A stretch of DNA of 64,000 nucleotides from Neorhizobium sp. UBA3556 (GTDB taxonomy: Bacteria > Pseudomonadota > Alphaproteobacteria > Rhizobiales > Rhizobiaceae). The translations under genes were made by a program, and so were the position numbers. The notes under the pieces were generated by a model that worked only from the letters and a program-made list of their open reading frames with translations, was not told the origin of the DNA and ran no database searches. The stretch is taken from the NCBI GenBank assembly GCA_002376235.1, contig DFNX01000004.1, positions 132,866 through 196,865 of the forward strand, given 5' to 3'. This document shows, piece by piece, positions 46,700 through 55,358 of the stretch (position 1 is its first letter; each line of letters begins with the position of its first letter).

Positions 46700-46897
46700 C
46701 TAAACGTGTGCGACCGGTGCCGAATTTCTCGATGCCACCAGTTTGCTGATCGCGAGGCGCACATCGTCGGCCGAATCGAAACGCTGTTCGTCGAGGTCGA
46801 TGACGTGGAACTTCACCGCGATGAATTTCAAACGGTCTTCATCCGGGATGACGATGCCGACGGGCTCGCCGGCGAATTTGATGACTTGCTTCTGCAT
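46700..46897 (-). CDS. Small conserved-type protein of unknown function
   Basis: 65 residues starting MQKQVIKFAGEPVGIVIPDE, continuing RLKFIAVKFHVIDLDEQRFD and DDVRLAISKLV. It looks like a compact beta-strand-rich cytoplasmic protein; I do not recognise the family with certainty. The ATG at 46897 has GGGAG eight bases upstream. A terminator lies directly downstream. Coding is supported by the ribosome-binding site, the balanced composition and the terminator. Confidence 0.7.
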   Translation of the reverse strand: MQKQVIKFAGEPVGIVIPDEDRLKFIAVKFHVIDLDEQRFDSADDVRLAISKLVASRNSAPVAHV

Positions 46898-46975
46898 GGG
46901 TAAACTCCCGTATTGGCTGCAGAGCATGCAGCGCAAGACGAATGATAATTTCAGGAACGAATTGAACCGGAAGCG

Positions 46976-47068
46976 TTACATTCGACAGCACGGAAGGGAG
47001 CAGCGATCCGTACTATTCACATCGAGCGCATGCCGATCGAAGGCGATGACGCGTGTAGTCTCAGACAT
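46976..47068 (-). CDS. Candidate 30-residue peptide gene
   Basis: ATG at 47068 is preceded by a strong ribosome-binding site, AAGGAGAG, at ideal spacing. The product is MSETTRVIAFDRHALDVNST followed by a cysteine-rich tail (CSLPCCRM) and TAA. It lies upstream of, and in the same orientation as, the small gene at 46700. The tail may be frameshifted, so this could be a decayed start of a longer gene. An inverted repeat, GTCAGAA/TTCTGAC (47101-47120), lies just upstream and may be an operator. Confidence 0.35.
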   Translation of the reverse strand: MSETTRVIAFDRHALDVNSTDRCSLPCCRM

Positions 47069-47100
47069 GTCACTCTCCTTCTCAAGGGTTGCGCGATAAC

Positions 47101-47120
47101 GTCAGAATCGATTTTCTGAC
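47101..47120. promoter_or_regulatory. Short palindrome, possible operator, in an otherwise empty spacer
   Basis: GTCAGAA (47101-47107) and TTCTGAC (47114-47120) form a 7-bp inverted repeat 33 bases upstream of the candidate start at 47068. The rest of 47121-47306 is AT-rich with nothing else recognised. Confidence 0.3.
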
Positions 47121-47306
47121 CACCAATCACCCTAGCTGAAACGCGCCGGATGATCAACGAAATCCAATTTAGACAGAATATTTTTCTGCATGATGACAGG
47201 AGAAAGGCGATATTGTGAAATTACGTTCGCAATGTCGCCGGTCTTCCCGGCTAGCCTAACTTAGGTGGCGGTGCTGCCCAAACAAGGGTCAGGCTTGAGT
47301 TAAATT

Positions 47307-49982
47307 CTATTTCGGCGGAAGCGCCACGACATTGCGAAGGTGAGCGAGGCAGAGGTTGATACCCTCCTCACCGATGCAAAGCGGCGGGGCGAGGATCAGC
47401 CTTCCGGCGTGATCGACCTCATGCAGGATATGACCGTCGAGAGCATCCCAGATTTCGGGGTCATCGTCTTTTGGTTGTATCTTCCAGCATAATCCATGGC
47501 CCTCGATCGCTTCGATGCGATTACTTTCTCCGGCTAGTTGCCGCAGGCCCTTTTCCAGAACCTCGCCCATGGCCGCCGCATTGGCAGCCATATTCTCGTC
47601 ACGAAGGACTGTCAGCGCCGCCAGCGCTGTGGCCGCACAGACCGGGGAAACTGGCTCTGCGAGCGGTGCAAGGTTTTCCGCAAGGTCCTCCCTGCAAAAG
47701 ACGACACATAGCCTGCCGCCGTCGCAACTGCCTGCCAGCATAAAGTCCACCGCCAAGGTGCCGACCTCGATACTCCAGAGGCTGCTACCCATACGGCCGT
47801 AGCCGGTGCGTGTTTCGTCCGCGATGACGAGCCTTCGCTCCTCCTGCGCCTTCGCCACCTGTTCATTCAGGTCTGCAATGCCTGGAAGCGGTTCGAAGAT
47901 AAGAGGCAAGGCGCCGTCTTTCCGCTCCGTTCGTTCGCTTGCCTCTGTATAGGCGATTTCCGCCTCGTCCTGCGGCTCGTCGATTCCATCCGCCCCGCTA
48001 TTTTCCTGATAAGCGGCGATCACAGCCCTTTCTTCCATCGTCTCCCTGGTTCTGGCGACTTCCGCCATCGCTTCCATTGCGGCCCGCCGATCCTCGAACA
48101 GGACGACATCGGTGAAACCGGCCGGAGCAATTTCGACAAGCGCCTGCCGTAAGGCTTCCGCCTCGGCGCTTCCATCATGGGCCGTCGTCAGCCGCAGATG
48201 CTGCTGGTAACTGGCGGCTGCGATGGACGGGTTTCCGTGGCCGATCACGGGCGCCTTGCCGCTGAAATCCAGCAGTGTCGCGCCCGTCTCGTCATAAACG
48301 ATGTCGCGCCACGCCCGGACTTCCCGGCCGGAAATGACGGGGGGAGCATCGCAGTCCATCCCCAGAAGCGCAGAGGGCGAGGGGGCCAGGCGCTGCCATA
48401 TGGAAGCTTCTGATGGCCGGCAGAACAAGGGCGGGTCGCTGTCGGGATCCCGCGACAGTCGCAGGCGCAGCCCGCCGACCGCCCCGGCGGCACCAGCCAC
48501 CGTGCCGAGCTGGTCGCCCGCCTGAATTTCCATTCCCTCCGTCACCGCCGTTTCCATGCCTTCGACAAGAAGTGTCACGGTCTCGCCACGCAGCGACAGT
48601 TGCGGAGACAGATGCACCACCGTGCCGCTGAAGGGAGCGACGAGGGCCGTTCCCGTCGGCAGGCAGATATCTACATGAAGAGCGACGTTCTGCGGCTCAC
48701 TTGGGCCTGCGTATGGCTTGCTTCTCGACAGGCGATATTCGCCGTAACGGGTGCAGCCCATGCCGGTTTCCCAGGCGGTGCGGGCCAGAAGCCTCCAGTC
48801 GCAATCGGGATCGGTCCAGTTGCCGCTGTGAAACAGCAGGCTTGAGGGGCTCAGGTCGACGAGCCTTATGTTTTCCACCTGAAGATCCGACAGAAGCGGG
48901 CTAAGAGTGAGCGGCTCCGGCTCTATTCTGCAGGCTTCCAGAATGGCGGTATGCATATATTCGGCGGTAACAGTCGAGGCATTGATCAGGATCTGGCGAC
49001 GTTCGCCGGCTTCCCTTGCGGCCATCTCGTCGTCCGGTGCCTGGGCGTGGGTGTTTTCGGCCAGCGCAGCCGAAAATGCGATGTCGGCAATGACGAGCGG
49101 CCAGAGCGCTTCGAGTTCTCCGGCATTCAGCGGATCGACCGAATGATAGCCGGTAACGGCCGGCAGGATCGATGCCGGCTCACCTGCCTGGCTGATGAGG
49201 ATGCGGGCGCAGGTCTTGGCAAGCGCCGATACGTACCAGCTTCGCGTCAGGCCGCTCAGATTGGTGATGCCTGTCGGATACCAGCCCGTATCATCGGTTT
49301 CACCGACCAGATCTCCGGCGCCAATATCCGGGATCACAAGTCCGATGCGAAATTTTGCTGTCAGCGGATGAATGCGGCGCAGGGCGGACACCATGGCGCG
49401 GGCAATCATGTCGCGTGCTTCCTGATCGGTAACCGCGGAAAGCAGCGATACCGTGCGCGGCCCCGCCTTGCGCAATTCGTCCTCGTGTTCCCCTTTCCAG
49501 ATATCGGGATCGAAATCTCCAAGGCCCTTCACCAGGCTTGCAAGCAAGGCGCCGAGCGCTGCCGCAGTTTCCTCCTTAACGTCCTGGTCTTCGGGTATGG
49601 GCTCACCGTCGAGAACCGTCAGCAGCCGAAGAACACGCTCCCTGCCGCCGATCTCCGCGTTAAGCACGTCCGCCCCATCTTTGGCGGCAACCGCTTCGGG
49701 CACTTGCGGGCCATCGGGGCTGCGGGTGATGTGGCGCATGATCTCGTGCTCCACCCGCAAGGCCTGCTCGTCGTCTTTCTCCCGAATATCGAGGAAATAA
49801 CGGAGATGGCCGTTGTCGACCAGATATCCTAGGCCCTGATTTTCCTCCACCGGAAAGACCTGTCCGGAAAGCCCCCAGTGGTCGCGCAGCACCGCTTCGA
49901 TCGTGTTCAGCGGCACGTCGTCGGTCTGGTCGGCGGCAATGACGGGGGTATCGAGTACTTCGGACATTTCGTCGCCTGGCAT
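47307..49982 (-). CDS. Three-domain protein (APH kinase-like, M23 peptidase-like, class III aminotransferase-like) with eroded catalytic motifs
   Basis: 891 residues from ATG 49982 (ribosome-binding site GGAGAG). Residues about 20-330 resemble aminoglycoside/hydroxylysine kinase-like phosphotransferases, about 440-560 an M23 peptidase-type beta domain (NVALHVDICLPTGTALVAPF), and about 580-890 a class III aminotransferase (VIADETRTGYGRMG). Known relatives with this order are about 1000 residues long. Here the kinase HGDxxxxN is replaced (VIPDIGAGDL, 216-225), the DFG region reads ITNLSG (239-244), and the PLP lysine is missing: the GKxxGNG region reads AGSCDGG, with Ser752 where Lys is expected. 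The reading frame is nevertheless fully intact. Probably a pseudoenzyme with a binding or scaffolding role, or an early-decaying paralogue. Confidence 0.75.
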   Translation of the reverse strand: MPGDEMSEVLDTPVIAADQTDDVPLNTIEAVLRDHWGLSGQVFPVEENQGLGYLVDNGHLRYFLDIREKDDEQALRVEHEIMRHITRSPDGPQVPEAVAAKDGADVLNAEIGGRERVLRLLTVLDGEPIPEDQDVKEETAAALGALLASLVKGLGDFDPDIWKGEHEDELRKAGPRTVSLLSAVTDQEARDMIARAMVSALRRIHPLTAKFRIGLVIPDIGAGDLVGETDDTGWYPTGITNLSGLTRSWYVSALAKTCARILISQAGEPASILPAVTGYHSVDPLNAGELEALWPLVIADIAFSAALAENTHAQAPDDEMAAREAGERRQILINASTVTAEYMHTAILEACRIEPEPLTLSPLLSDLQVENIRLVDLSPSSLLFHSGNWTDPDCDWRLLARTAWETGMGCTRYGEYRLSRSKPYAGPSEPQNVALHVDICLPTGTALVAPFSGTVVHLSPQLSLRGETVTLLVEGMETAVTEGMEIQAGDQLGTVAGAAGAVGGLRLRLSRDPDSDPPLFCRPSEASIWQRLAPSPSALLGMDCDAPPVISGREVRAWRDIVYDETGATLLDFSGKAPVIGHGNPSIAAASYQQHLRLTTAHDGSAEAEALRQALVEIAPAGFTDVVLFEDRRAAMEAMAEVARTRETMEERAVIAAYQENSGADGIDEPQDEAEIAYTEASERTERKDGALPLIFEPLPGIADLNEQVAKAQEERRLVIADETRTGYGRMGSSLWSIEVGTLAVDFMLAGSCDGGRLCVVFCREDLAENLAPLAEPVSPVCAATALAALTVLRDENMAANAAAMGEVLEKGLRQLAGESNRIEAIEGHGLCWKIQPKDDDPEIWDALDGHILHEVDHAGRLILAPPLCIGEEGINLCLAHLRNVVALPPK

Positions 49983-50067
49983 TCTCACTCTCCGGTAAAA
50001 CCTTGATGTGAGGATAGCGCAGGCAAACGCCGCGTCCATAGGGCTTTTCGGCCTTTACTTAGGCGAT

Positions 50068-50955
50068 TTAGCCCATGCGCTCGGATGCGTAGGACCCCGG
50101 GCTCGGCGGGAAGACCACGGTGCGGTTGCCATTGATGAATGTCCGGTGGTGGATATGCGCGTGGATGGCGCGTGCAAGCACCTGGCTTTCGACATCGCGG
50201 CCAAGCGAAACATAGTCATCCGGCGATTGCGCATGGGTGACGCGCACCGTGTCCTGCTCGATGATCGGGCCCTCATCGAGATCCGCCGTGACATAATGCG
50301 CCGTCGCACCGATCAGTTTCACGCCACGCTGATAGGCCTGTTTGTAAGGGTTGGCGCCCTTGAAGCTCGGCAGGAAGGAGTGGTGGATGTTGATGATCCT
50401 GCCCGACATCTTGGCGCAGAGCTGGTCGGACAGAACCTGCATATAGCGCGCCAGAACCACAAGCTCGGTGCCGCTCGTCTCCACGACTTCCATCAGCTGC
50501 GCTTCGGCCTGCGGCTTGTTGTCCTTCGTCACCTTGATGTGGTGGAAGGGAATGTCGTTGTTGACCACCAGTTTCTGGTAATCGAAGTGATTGGAAACGA
50601 CGCCGACGATATCGATCGGCAATGCGCCGATCTTCCAGCGATAGAGGAGGTCGTTGAGGCAGTGGCCAAAACGGGACACCATCAGCAGGACCTTCATCCG
50701 TTCCGCTTGGTCGAACACATCCCAATCCATGCCGAATTTTTCTGCGACCGGCGCAAATCCCGAAAGCAGAGCATCGCGTTCGGCGCCCTGTTCGGAAATG
50801 AAGCTGACCCGCATGAAGAACTTGCCGGTATCCAGGTCGTCGAACTGCGAACTGTCGATAATATTGCAGCCCTTTTCGGCAAGGAAGCCGGATATCGCGG
50901 CGACGATACCCCGTGTGGATTTGCACGATACGGTCAGGACATAATTCTTCAGCAT
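50068..50955 (-). CDS. purU: Formyltetrahydrofolate deformylase
   Basis: 295 residues. An N-terminal ACT domain (NYVLTVSCKSTRGIVAAISG) is followed by a formyltransferase-like domain with NNDIPFHHIKVTKDNK and the catalytic block INIHHSFLPSFKGANPYKQA. It hydrolyses 10-formyl-THF to formate and THF, balancing one-carbon pools and feeding formate to PurT. The ATG at 50955 gives MLKNYVLTVSC; a long in-frame extension to 51321 is noncoding in appearance. Upstream of the three-domain gene on the same strand, 85 bases apart. Confidence 0.93.
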   Translation of the reverse strand: MLKNYVLTVSCKSTRGIVAAISGFLAEKGCNIIDSSQFDDLDTGKFFMRVSFISEQGAERDALLSGFAPVAEKFGMDWDVFDQAERMKVLLMVSRFGHCLNDLLYRWKIGALPIDIVGVVSNHFDYQKLVVNNDIPFHHIKVTKDNKPQAEAQLMEVVETSGTELVVLARYMQVLSDQLCAKMSGRIINIHHSFLPSFKGANPYKQAYQRGVKLIGATAHYVTADLDEGPIIEQDTVRVTHAQSPDDYVSLGRDVESQVLARAIHAHIHHRTFINGNRTVVFPPSPGSYASERMG

Positions 50956-51234
50956 TCGTCGTTTCCCCTGCGCTGCGCTTTCAGCAAATGCCCTATACGT
51001 GATGACAGCCGATGGAAACTGCGCGGGTTGTCCGGCTGCCACTTTTCTTGGGCTGATGACGGTTGTCATAAGCCTTGGCTGCGTCACATTAGGCGCGGCG
51101 GTGCAAAATTCCGTCCCCATTGCGTCTTTCGCGGGCGCAACACCGCCGTCAGAGGGTATGAATGCTTTGCCATGACCATTAGCGATTTCATAATTTGCTG
51201 GTGCGAGGGTACCGCGCGATACGGGAGAAGACGT

Positions 51235-52278
51235 GTGAAGAGACACGCAGGATACAAAGCTTTCGCTCGGTGGCTCGCACTCGCCCTTTCCTGCGTCGCG
51301 GTCGCGTCCGGATCGGCACAATCGGCGGAATGTATGAGAGGCATCAATCTCGCAGGCGCAGAATTCGGCAGCCTCGGTCAGGAATACGGGACGGGGTACA
51401 TCTATCCGTCAGAAAAGACGATCGCCTATTTCAAGGCGAAGGGGTTTACCAGCGTGCGGCTTCCTTTCCGCTGGGAACGGCTGCAGCCAAAACTTTACGA
51501 CAAATTCAACGCTGCCGAATTAAGACGGTTGCGGGCCACGGTGAAGGCCATTCGTTCCGCAGGCATGCAGGTGGTTCTCGATCCGCATAATTATGCTCGT
51601 TATGAAGACCAGTTGATCGGCTCGGACGGCGTGCCACAAAGCGCCTTTGCGGATTTCTGGCGGCGGCTGGCAGCGACATTTGCAAGCCAGGGCGATATCC
51701 TCTTCGGCCTGATGAACGAGCCTTACGGCATCTCCGCCGAAGACTGGCTTTCGGCAGCAAATGGCGCAATTTCTGCCATCCGGCAAACGGGTGCCGATAA
51801 CCTGATCCTGGTGCCCGGCACGTCATGGACGGGCGCACATAGTTGGTCAGCCGGCGACTACGGCACACCGAACGCGGCCGTGATGACGGGGATTGCTGAT
51901 CCCGCAAACAATTATGCCTATGAAGTCCATCAGTATCTGGATGTCGATTTTTCCGGCAAGAACGAGGAATGCACGCGGGCAGCCGATGCGGTGAAGGCCA
52001 TCACCGATATGGGAGACTGGCTCGCCGCTCAGGGTCGCCGCGGGTTTCTCGGCGAATTCGCCGTCTCCACCATGCCGATCTGTCAGCAGGCATTGAAGGA
52101 TATGGTGGCTGCCGTCGAAAGCCGGCCGGACGTCTGGCTCGGCTGGTCCTACTGGGCCGCCGGCGACTGGTGGAAACCGTCCGAACCGCTCAACATCCAG
52201 CCAACCGACAACGGCGACCGTCCGCAGATGCAGACGCTGCAGAGCTATTTTGCCGAGAGAAAGAACTGTGGCGGGTGA
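51235..52278 (+). CDS. Secreted glycoside hydrolase family 5 (endoglucanase-like)
   Basis: 347 residues from GTG 51235 (ribosome-binding site GGGAG). Signal peptide with core WLALALSCVAVASGSAQSAE, then a GH5 barrel: RGINLAGAEFGS, SVRLPFRWERLQPKLY, LDPHNYARY, the acid/base in LFGLMNEPYG (Glu about 162) and the nucleophile in GFLGEFAVS (Glu about 274). It should cleave beta-1,4-glucans outside the cytoplasm; in rhizobia such enzymes process cellulose fibrils or plant wall. An ATG at 51172 would add 21 residues and weaken the signal peptide. Confidence 0.88.
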   Translation: MKRHAGYKAFARWLALALSCVAVASGSAQSAECMRGINLAGAEFGSLGQEYGTGYIYPSEKTIAYFKAKGFTSVRLPFRWERLQPKLYDKFNAAELRRLRATVKAIRSAGMQVVLDPHNYARYEDQLIGSDGVPQSAFADFWRRLAATFASQGDILFGLMNEPYGISAEDWLSAANGAISAIRQTGADNLILVPGTSWTGAHSWSAGDYGTPNAAVMTGIADPANNYAYEVHQYLDVDFSGKNEECTRAADAVKAITDMGDWLAAQGRRGFLGEFAVSTMPICQQALKDMVAAVESRPDVWLGWSYWAAGDWWKPSEPLNIQPTDNGDRPQMQTLQSYFAERKNCGG

Positions 52279-52320
52279 GGGCTGGTTGGGGAAGGTCGGA
52301 GCGGGCAAGCTCGGCGCCAT

Positions 52321-52500
52321 TTTCTCCCCCTTGGCGGGGGAGAATGGAATTTCAGCATCTTAGCTTCAGCTAAGTGCTAGAAATTCTAAGAGAGGGGGCT
52401 GATGCGGGGGAAGACATTGCCCCTCTCCTGAAAAATCTAGCACTTACCCCTACGGACTAAGATGCTGATTTTTCTTCCTCTCCCGCAAGGGGCGAGGAAG
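52321..52500. repeat. Nested palindromic (MITE-like) intergenic element
   Basis: A long interrupted inverted repeat: left arm 52353-52381 (CAGCATCTTAG, then TAAGTGCTAGA) and right arm 52436-52467 (TCTAGCACTTA, then CTAAGATGCTG) share two exact 11-base blocks. Inside, GAGAGGGGG (52391) faces CCCCTCTC (52420). Outside, TTCTCCCCCTTGGCGGGGGA (52322-52341) and CCTCTCCCGCAAGGGGCGAGG form further hairpins. No coding capacity. It resembles rhizobial mosaic elements built of stacked palindromes. Confidence 0.75.
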
Positions 52501-53097
52501 GCGCAGCGCTAAATCTCATTCTCCTCTATCCCCACCCTCCAAACCCATGCCTACAATCCCCTCGCCTCCGTCGCCGGAGTGTTTCGCGAGACGTTCGCGG
52601 GCAGGTGGGAGCCGGCGCTTTCGTCTGACCCGTAACGTGCGGCAAGGACGGAAGGGGTGAAACGCATGGGAAAGGGGCAACCTTCTCCCTATCAAGCCTC
52701 CCCCCGGCAGCCATGCCGGGTTCGGTTGAGCCGTCCAAGCAGCAGAGAAATCCGCTGTGCAGCGAGTCGAGACGATCAACCGTAGGGACCGGAAGTCCCA
52801 AGAGAACGCCGAAGGCCACGCATATGCGGAGCCACATTCTTATATTCCAAAGAGGTTCCGCATATGCGTGCGCTTCTCCGGAATGATCTTTGACAACCAC
52901 GGCGGCATGCTGCGCGGGGCGGGATTGGCTTGACTATGCGAGTAAATGCTTTCGCGCTTGTGTCTGGATCCTCGGGGAGAAAAGACGCAAGCCGCGACGT
53001 TTCCGCCCCAAGCAGGGGCACATCGTCTCGCCCCGTTCCAAAGGAGAGGTGAAGTGCAGCAAACTGCGCTCTGGGTGAGGGGCCTGATGGAATAGCC
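52501..53097. other. Gene-free, hairpin-rich spacer with a 14-bp perfect inverted repeat
   Basis: About 600 bases with no convincing gene. Several compact hairpins are visible (CCGGCA/TGCCGG near 52713; GGGAC/GTCCC near 52785) and a perfect 14-bp inverted repeat, CACGCATATGCGGA (52817-52830) and TCCGCATATGCGTG (52857-52870), spaced by 26 bases. The final part (about 52990-53090) repeats words of the 13482-13590 element (GGAGAGGTGAAG, GGGTGAGGGGC). It could be a composite of repeats or encode a structured RNA; nothing known was matched. Confidence 0.5.
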
Positions 53098-54144
53098 TCA
53101 CTCCGGCGGATACCGATGCTCTCCACCACGGAAATCGCTGACCGAATAACAGCCGCCTTCGCCGCGCACCGCAGTTTCGCCGATCACCGCCTTGCCGTGG
53201 CCGCCGGGAATATCCAGTACATAGGTCGGCTGGCAGAGGCCGGAAATGTTTCCGCGCAGGGCAGAGACGATTCGCTGACCCTCCTCGATATCCATGCGGA
53301 AATGGCCGGTGCCCGGCGCAAGGTCGGGATGGTGGAGGTAATAAGGCTTGATCCGCGTCTCGACGAACGCCTTCATCAGGTCGCCGAGCACTGCCGGATC
53401 ATCATTGATCCCCTTCAGAAGCACGGTCTGGCTCACCATTGCAAAGCCGGCGTCGACCAGCCGTGCCGATGCGGCGCGGGCATCCACCGTCATTTCGCGA
53501 GGATGGTTGGCGTGAAGCGCGATGTAGGTGACCTTGCCGCTTTCCTTCAGCGCTGAAATCATCGCCTCGTTGATCCGGTCGGGCTCGACAACCGGCACGC
53601 GCGTGTGAAAACGGATGATCTTCACATGATCGATCGCGGCCAGGCCGCGCAAGATTTCGGCCAGTCGGCGCGGAGACAGAACCAGCGGATCGCCGCCTGT
53701 CAGGATGACTTCCCAGATTTCCGAATGATCGCCGATATAGGCAAGTGCCGCCGAAAGCTCGTCGGGCGCCAGCGTGCCGTCGCCCTGCGGGCCGACCATC
53801 TCGCGGCGAAAACAGAAGCGGCAATAGACCGGGCAGATATGCACGGCCTTCAACAGCACGCGGTCGGGATAACGATGGACTATGCCCTTGACCGGGCTAT
53901 GCGCCGCATCACCGATCGGATCTTCGCGCTCTTCCGGTGTCGTGACCAGTTCAGCCGAATCCGGCACGAATTGCCGCGCGATCGGATCGGCGGCGTCCGT
54001 GCGGTCGATCAGAGACACGACGGTCGGCGTGATCGCGATCGCATAATGCTCGGCTACGGAACGGATCGCGTCGATCTGTTCGGGCGCGACAAGTTCGGCA
54101 GCCTGCAACTCGTCCGGCGTTTTCAATGAACGGGCAGCGCTCAA
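53098..54144 (-). CDS. epmB: EF-P (R)-beta-lysylation protein EpmB (lysine 2,3-aminomutase family)
   Basis: 348 residues, radical SAM enzyme with the cluster motif CPVYCRFC (Cys about 104, 108, 111), VILTGGDPLVLS, and VSQTVLLKGINDD. It converts lysine to (R)-beta-lysine for EF-P modification. It starts with TTG at 54144, overlapping the epmA stop (TTGA), which gives MSAARSLKTPDELQ; an extension to 54486 lies inside epmA. The epmA neighbour and nearby efp favour EpmB over a catabolic KamA. Confidence 0.9.
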   Translation of the reverse strand: MSAARSLKTPDELQAAELVAPEQIDAIRSVAEHYAIAITPTVVSLIDRTDAADPIARQFVPDSAELVTTPEEREDPIGDAAHSPVKGIVHRYPDRVLLKAVHICPVYCRFCFRREMVGPQGDGTLAPDELSAALAYIGDHSEIWEVILTGGDPLVLSPRRLAEILRGLAAIDHVKIIRFHTRVPVVEPDRINEAMISALKESGKVTYIALHANHPREMTVDARAASARLVDAGFAMVSQTVLLKGINDDPAVLGDLMKAFVETRIKPYYLHHPDLAPGTGHFRMDIEEGQRIVSALRGNISGLCQPTYVLDIPGGHGKAVIGETAVRGEGGCYSVSDFRGGEHRYPPE

Positions 54145-55205
54145 GAATGCACCTCCGCCACCGGTGCCCACATGACCTGCTCGATGCGCGTCGCGCCGGT
54201 CGTCAGCATGGCGAGCCGGTCGAAGCCGAGAGCCGCACCGCTCGCCTGCGGCATCTGTGACAAGGCGGCAAGGAAATCCTCGTCGATCGGGTAGGTCTCG
54301 CCATAGATGCGGGCCTTCTCCGCCATCTCGTGTTCGAAACGGCGGCGTTGTTCGCCGGCATCGGTAAGTTCGCCAAAGGCATTGGCCAATTCCACGCCGC
54401 AGGTATAAAGCTCGAAGCGCTCGGCCACGCGCGGATCGCGGGCCGAAGGTCGGGCAAGGGCTGCCTCGCAGACGGGGTATTCGCACAGGATTGTCGCCTG
54501 CCCCTGTCCCAGATGCGGCTCGATTTTCTCAACCAGAACCTTGCTGAAAAGGTCTGCCCAGGTGTCGTCATCGGCCACGCGCATTGCAGCGTCGCGCACG
54601 GATGCAGCGAGATGATCGCGATCCGTCTCACCGGATGCGCTGACGGAGGAGAGAAGATCGATGCCGGCAAACCGGTCGAAGGCCTCGGCTAGCGTCAGTT
54701 GCTCCGGCTCGGCAAACGGGTCGCATTCCATGCCGCGGAAGGAAAAACGCTTCGTGCCGGTCGTTTCTGCCGCAAGCTTCAGCATGTCGGCGCAATCGGC
54801 CATCAGTTGCTCGTAGTTCTCGCCGGCGCGATACCATTCCAGCATGGTGAATTCGGGATGGTGCAAAGGCCCGCGCTCGCGGTTGCGATAGACATGCGCG
54901 AAGGTGAAGATGTGTGTCTCACCGGCGGAGAGCAGCTTCTTGGCGGCGAATTCCGGCGACGTGTGCAGGTAAAGCGGAGCCGCCTGGCCGTCGATGGTCA
55001 GCGCCTCGGTTGCAAAGGCATGAAGATGGGTCTCGTTACCGGGCGATACCTGCAGCGTGGCCGTATCGACCTCGATAAAGTCACGGGACTGGAAGAAAGA
55101 CCTCAACGCTGCCTGCACCTTGTTGCGGCCGAGAAGGAACGGCCGCCGATCGGCGTGTGCTGTTTTTGTCCACCAGGGAGATGTTGAAATGCCTGGGCGG
55201 TTCAT
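54141..55205 (-). CDS. epmA: EF-P lysine lysyltransferase EpmA (GenX/PoxA/YjeA)
   Basis: 354 residues, class II lysyl-tRNA synthetase paralogue lacking the anticodon-binding domain: VDTATLQVSPGNETHLHAFA, YLHTSPEFAAKKLLSAGE, FTFAHVYRNRERGPLHHPEF (motif 2) and ASGAALGFDRLAML (motif 3). It attaches (R)-beta-lysine to a conserved lysine of EF-P. ATG 55205 chosen; a TTG ten codons upstream is in frame. Divergent from efp, 153 bases away; coupled to epmB downstream. Confidence 0.94.
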   Translation of the reverse strand: MNRPGISTSPWWTKTAHADRRPFLLGRNKVQAALRSFFQSRDFIEVDTATLQVSPGNETHLHAFATEALTIDGQAAPLYLHTSPEFAAKKLLSAGETHIFTFAHVYRNRERGPLHHPEFTMLEWYRAGENYEQLMADCADMLKLAAETTGTKRFSFRGMECDPFAEPEQLTLAEAFDRFAGIDLLSSVSASGETDRDHLAASVRDAAMRVADDDTWADLFSKVLVEKIEPHLGQGQATILCEYPVCEAALARPSARDPRVAERFELYTCGVELANAFGELTDAGEQRRRFEHEMAEKARIYGETYPIDEDFLAALSQMPQASGAALGFDRLAMLTTGATRIEQVMWAPVAEVHS

Positions 55206-55358
55206 GGGATGAGCTCTCTTCGCCGTGTCGACCAAAGCCGGGGCTGGCTATTTGGCGGATTTTGCGTTAGTTGCGCCGGCAAGGAAACCTGAAAAGCATC
55301 TCTACGGCCGTTTCGCCAGTCATCTACGACGTGGCCGGCCGAGTTACAAGGAACTCTT

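Noticed and set aside
50008..51234. Extension of the GH5 gene back through purU
   Set aside because: The extra sequence is antisense to purU, and the signal peptide begins at GTG 51235.
52526..52900. Minus-strand open frame of 124 codons in the orphan spacer
   Set aside because: No ribosome-binding site and biased composition; it spans the inverted repeat and looks like repeat-derived noise.
52501..53097. tmRNA, RNase P RNA or SRP RNA in the spacer
   Set aside because: The diagnostic conserved words of these RNAs (for example GAGGAAAGTCCGGGCTCC of RNase P RNA) were not found.
54144..54486. Upstream extension of epmB
   Set aside because: It lies within epmA in another frame; the TTG overlapping the epmA stop fits the EpmB N-terminus.
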